From positions 1 to 5,998 of the forward strand of contig NJEJ01000088.1 in NCBI GenBank assembly GCA_002255025.1: a DNA stretch of 5,998 nt, written 5' to 3'. Every line of letters starts with the position of its first letter. The stretch's first letter is position 1. Positions 4,485 to 5,998 of the stretch are shown here, piece by piece. The stretch comes from Candidatus Bathyarchaeota archaeon ex4484_135. GTDB lineage: Archaea > Thermoproteota > Bathyarchaeia > EX4484-135. The position numbers and the translations under genes are program-made. The notes below the pieces were generated by a model. It saw only the letters and a list, made by a program, of their open reading frames with translations, was not told where the DNA came from and ran no database searches.

Positions 4485-5998
4485 GTGAAGCAACTGAACA
4501 AGCTATTCGCAATAGTCGTGCTGCTGTCGCTGCTGATCTGTATATACCCGCTGTCCGCACCGACACGCATAGCTAAGGCCGTTGGCGATGAAGGCGGCTG
4601 GCTCGAGTTTTACGACGGTAAGACGTGGAAAAGAGTCGAGCTGAACTTCTTCATAAGGATCGAGGACGAGAGGCATGAGGAAGGCCTGATCATAGCCGAC
4701 TGGATCGAGAAGTACTGGAAGATAAAGGTCAATAGGTTTGAGTACGATAGGAGCGTGTGCATACCTGTCGTCTACGGCACCGACCCACTGGCATACCAGT
4801 GGGACCTCTACACCGCCGGCTGGGTGAGCATGACCGAGTGGCCTTATCCTGGCGACGACCTCATGTGGTACTACTGGCTGTGCCCGTTCCTGGGCTATCC
4901 ATACGGTGCTGTTAACTCCTCGGTATTCGATATTGGTTACAGGCTTTATACAGGCGCCTACGCAAACCGCACCGAATACGACGCACTATGCACTCAGCTC
5001 TGCCGCTACGGCATATGGGAGGGCTATAGGGTCTTCACGGCCGAGTGTTGGGAGTACTTCGCCGTAAACAAGGAAAGAGTAAACAACATAGCCTATGGCC
5101 GTATAAGTGGCCTGTGGAATCCATGGCCCCTCAGGACGGCCAACACGACCGACGGCATAATGAGGGTGGCCGAGTACTCCGCCATGGGTAGCCTGTTCAT
5201 GAGCGCTTGGAACCCCGTCCTAGGCTTCGTGTGTGTCTACTCCGAGGTCATGTGGAGGTATCTGCACGACTACGGCCTTATGACCGATCCGGAGGCTGGC
5301 TACTACATACCGTTCAGAGTTACCTACAGTCTAAAGACGGGCAACGTATCTGTGCCCACCGATGCTATAATCTACAACCACACACTCCATAAGTGGGTGA
5401 CGGTCAGCTCTGGCCAGTACGCCTTAGTCAACATCACCGTGAACTACAAGTTCAGTAACTGGCACCATGGCATACCTATGGACATAAGCGATGTCATAGC
5501 TACCATAGGCTTCTACTGGGAGTGGGCCTATCAAGATGAAGGCGAGGACGTAAACTACTTCTATCACCCGGACATCGACTATTACTATGCTGACATCTTC
5601 CAGCTCATCAAGGGCATAAGGATCATAAACGACACGGCCATGGAGATATACGGCGACTACCTGTCCACGATCGACGACCGTCTAACCGCCTCCTTCTATG
5701 TCTGGTGGCCCGTCATACCGTGGGAAGTCAGGACTACCATGGAGTACTGCGTGATCTACGGCGGTCCTTCAACTGGCAAGACCTACGGCTGGAGCGAGGA
5801 GTACGCCACCTACGGCAGGGATGAATGGATTGACATGATAAACCCGCTCCACAACCGTGACTTCGAAGAGGTGATAACGAAGATAGACACTAACAGACCA
5901 CTCGGCTGGTTCAGGTCAAACTACACCGTGTTGGATGGCACGCCCTACGCTGCCTATACCCCCACCGATGCCGAGTGCCATGACAGGTGGTCCGCCCT
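4485..5998 (+). CDS. ABC importer solute-binding protein, family 5 (peptide/oligosaccharide type), 3' end beyond window
   Basis: A continuous frame from GTG 4485 runs 504 codons to the window edge without a stop. Residues 1-30 are a secretion signal: KQLNK, then a hydrophobic core at about 7-24, then polar residues. Segments typical of archaeal family-5 (SBP_bac_5) binding proteins follow: AECWEYFAVNKERVNNIAYG (from 186) with GLWNPWPLRT, then GSLFMSAWNPVLGF (from 235), then a second lobe with YKFSNWHHGIPMDISDVIA. The protein is rich in Trp and Tyr, as expected where peptide or sugar ligands stack. It should capture a ligand outside the cell for a two-permease, two-ATPase importer, probably encoded to the right. 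Archaeal relatives are often 700-1000 residues with a C-terminal anchor, so a sizeable part is missing. The ligand cannot be told: archaeal members annotated as dipeptide-binding sometimes bind oligosaccharides. Confidence 0.88.
   Translation, partial: MKQLNKLFAIVVLLSLLICIYPLSAPTRIAKAVGDEGGWLEFYDGKTWKRVELNFFIRIEDERHEEGLIIADWIEKYWKIKVNRFEYDRSVCIPVVYGTDPLAYQWDLYTAGWVSMTEWPYPGDDLMWYYWLCPFLGYPYGAVNSSVFDIGYRLYTGAYANRTEYDALCTQLCRYGIWEGYRVFTAECWEYFAVNKERVNNIAYGRISGLWNPWPLRTANTTDGIMRVAEYSAMGSLFMSAWNPVLGFVCVYSEVMWRYLHDYGLMTDPEAGYYIPFRVTYSLKTGNVSVPTDAIIYNHTLHKWVTVSSGQYALVNITVNYKFSNWHHGIPMDISDVIATIGFYWEWAYQDEGEDVNYFYHPDIDYYYADIFQLIKGIRIINDTAMEIYGDYLSTIDDRLTASFYVWWPVIPWEVRTTMEYCVIYGGPSTGKTYGWSEEYATYGRDEWIDMINPLHNRDFEEVITKIDTNRPLGWFRSNYTVLDGTPYAAYTPTDAECHDRWSA

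Overview
The window reads as chromosomal DNA from a thermophilic archaeon, most likely a crenarchaeote (Thermoproteota). The evidence is the promoter style: TATA boxes (TTTAAATA, CTTATAAA, CCTTATAAGG) lie about 25-30 nt before starts, and no bacterial -35/-10 pairs are seen. Other support comes from at least one apparently leaderless start, GTG and TTG starts with strong GGAGG/AGGTG Shine-Dalgarno sites on others, heavy use of AGG/ATA codons, moderately high GC, and the protein families present. I cannot name a genus from the sequence alone.

Layout, left to right. (a) Positions 1-323, minus strand: a damaged, unidentified gene running off the left edge. Its coding-like stretches lie in three frames, with an in-frame stop between two of them. 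(b) 354-370: an A/T tract that is probably the terminator of the next unit and perhaps a promoter for (a). (c) 397-1403, minus strand: a two-gene uptake unit. An ECF-type substrate-binding membrane protein (S component) overlaps by 14 nt a membrane-anchored DUF4430 protein whose frame is broken by one extra base. The unit has its own TATA box and a candidate operator. (d) 1454-3830, minus strand: an ABC-2 type export pair, ATPase then a 531-residue permease, separated by 1 nt. (e) 3910-3935: a divergent promoter built on a perfect palindromic TATA box. (f) 3936-4445, plus strand: a small, unrecognised membrane-anchored protein with an external domain. (g) 4485 to the right edge, plus strand: the first 504 codons of a secreted family-5 solute-binding protein (oligopeptide or oligosaccharide ABC importer), with a clear promoter and Shine-Dalgarno site.

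How the genes may work together. The ATPase and permease almost certainly form one transporter. The small protein in (f) shares their intergenic promoter and may be a companion, but nothing else shows this. The S component and DUF4430 protein suggest uptake of a small cofactor. A corrinoid is a reasonable guess, because DUF4430 resembles the C-terminal beta domain of transcobalamin and intrinsic factor. The energising EcfA/EcfT subunits are not in the window. The solute-binding protein probably heads an importer operon continuing to the right.

No RNA genes, CRISPR arrays, insertion sequences or phage genes were seen. The main points of interest are the cluster of frame disruptions in the left 850 bases, the divergent palindromic promoter, the unknown protein at 3936-4445, and the two-half architecture of the permease.
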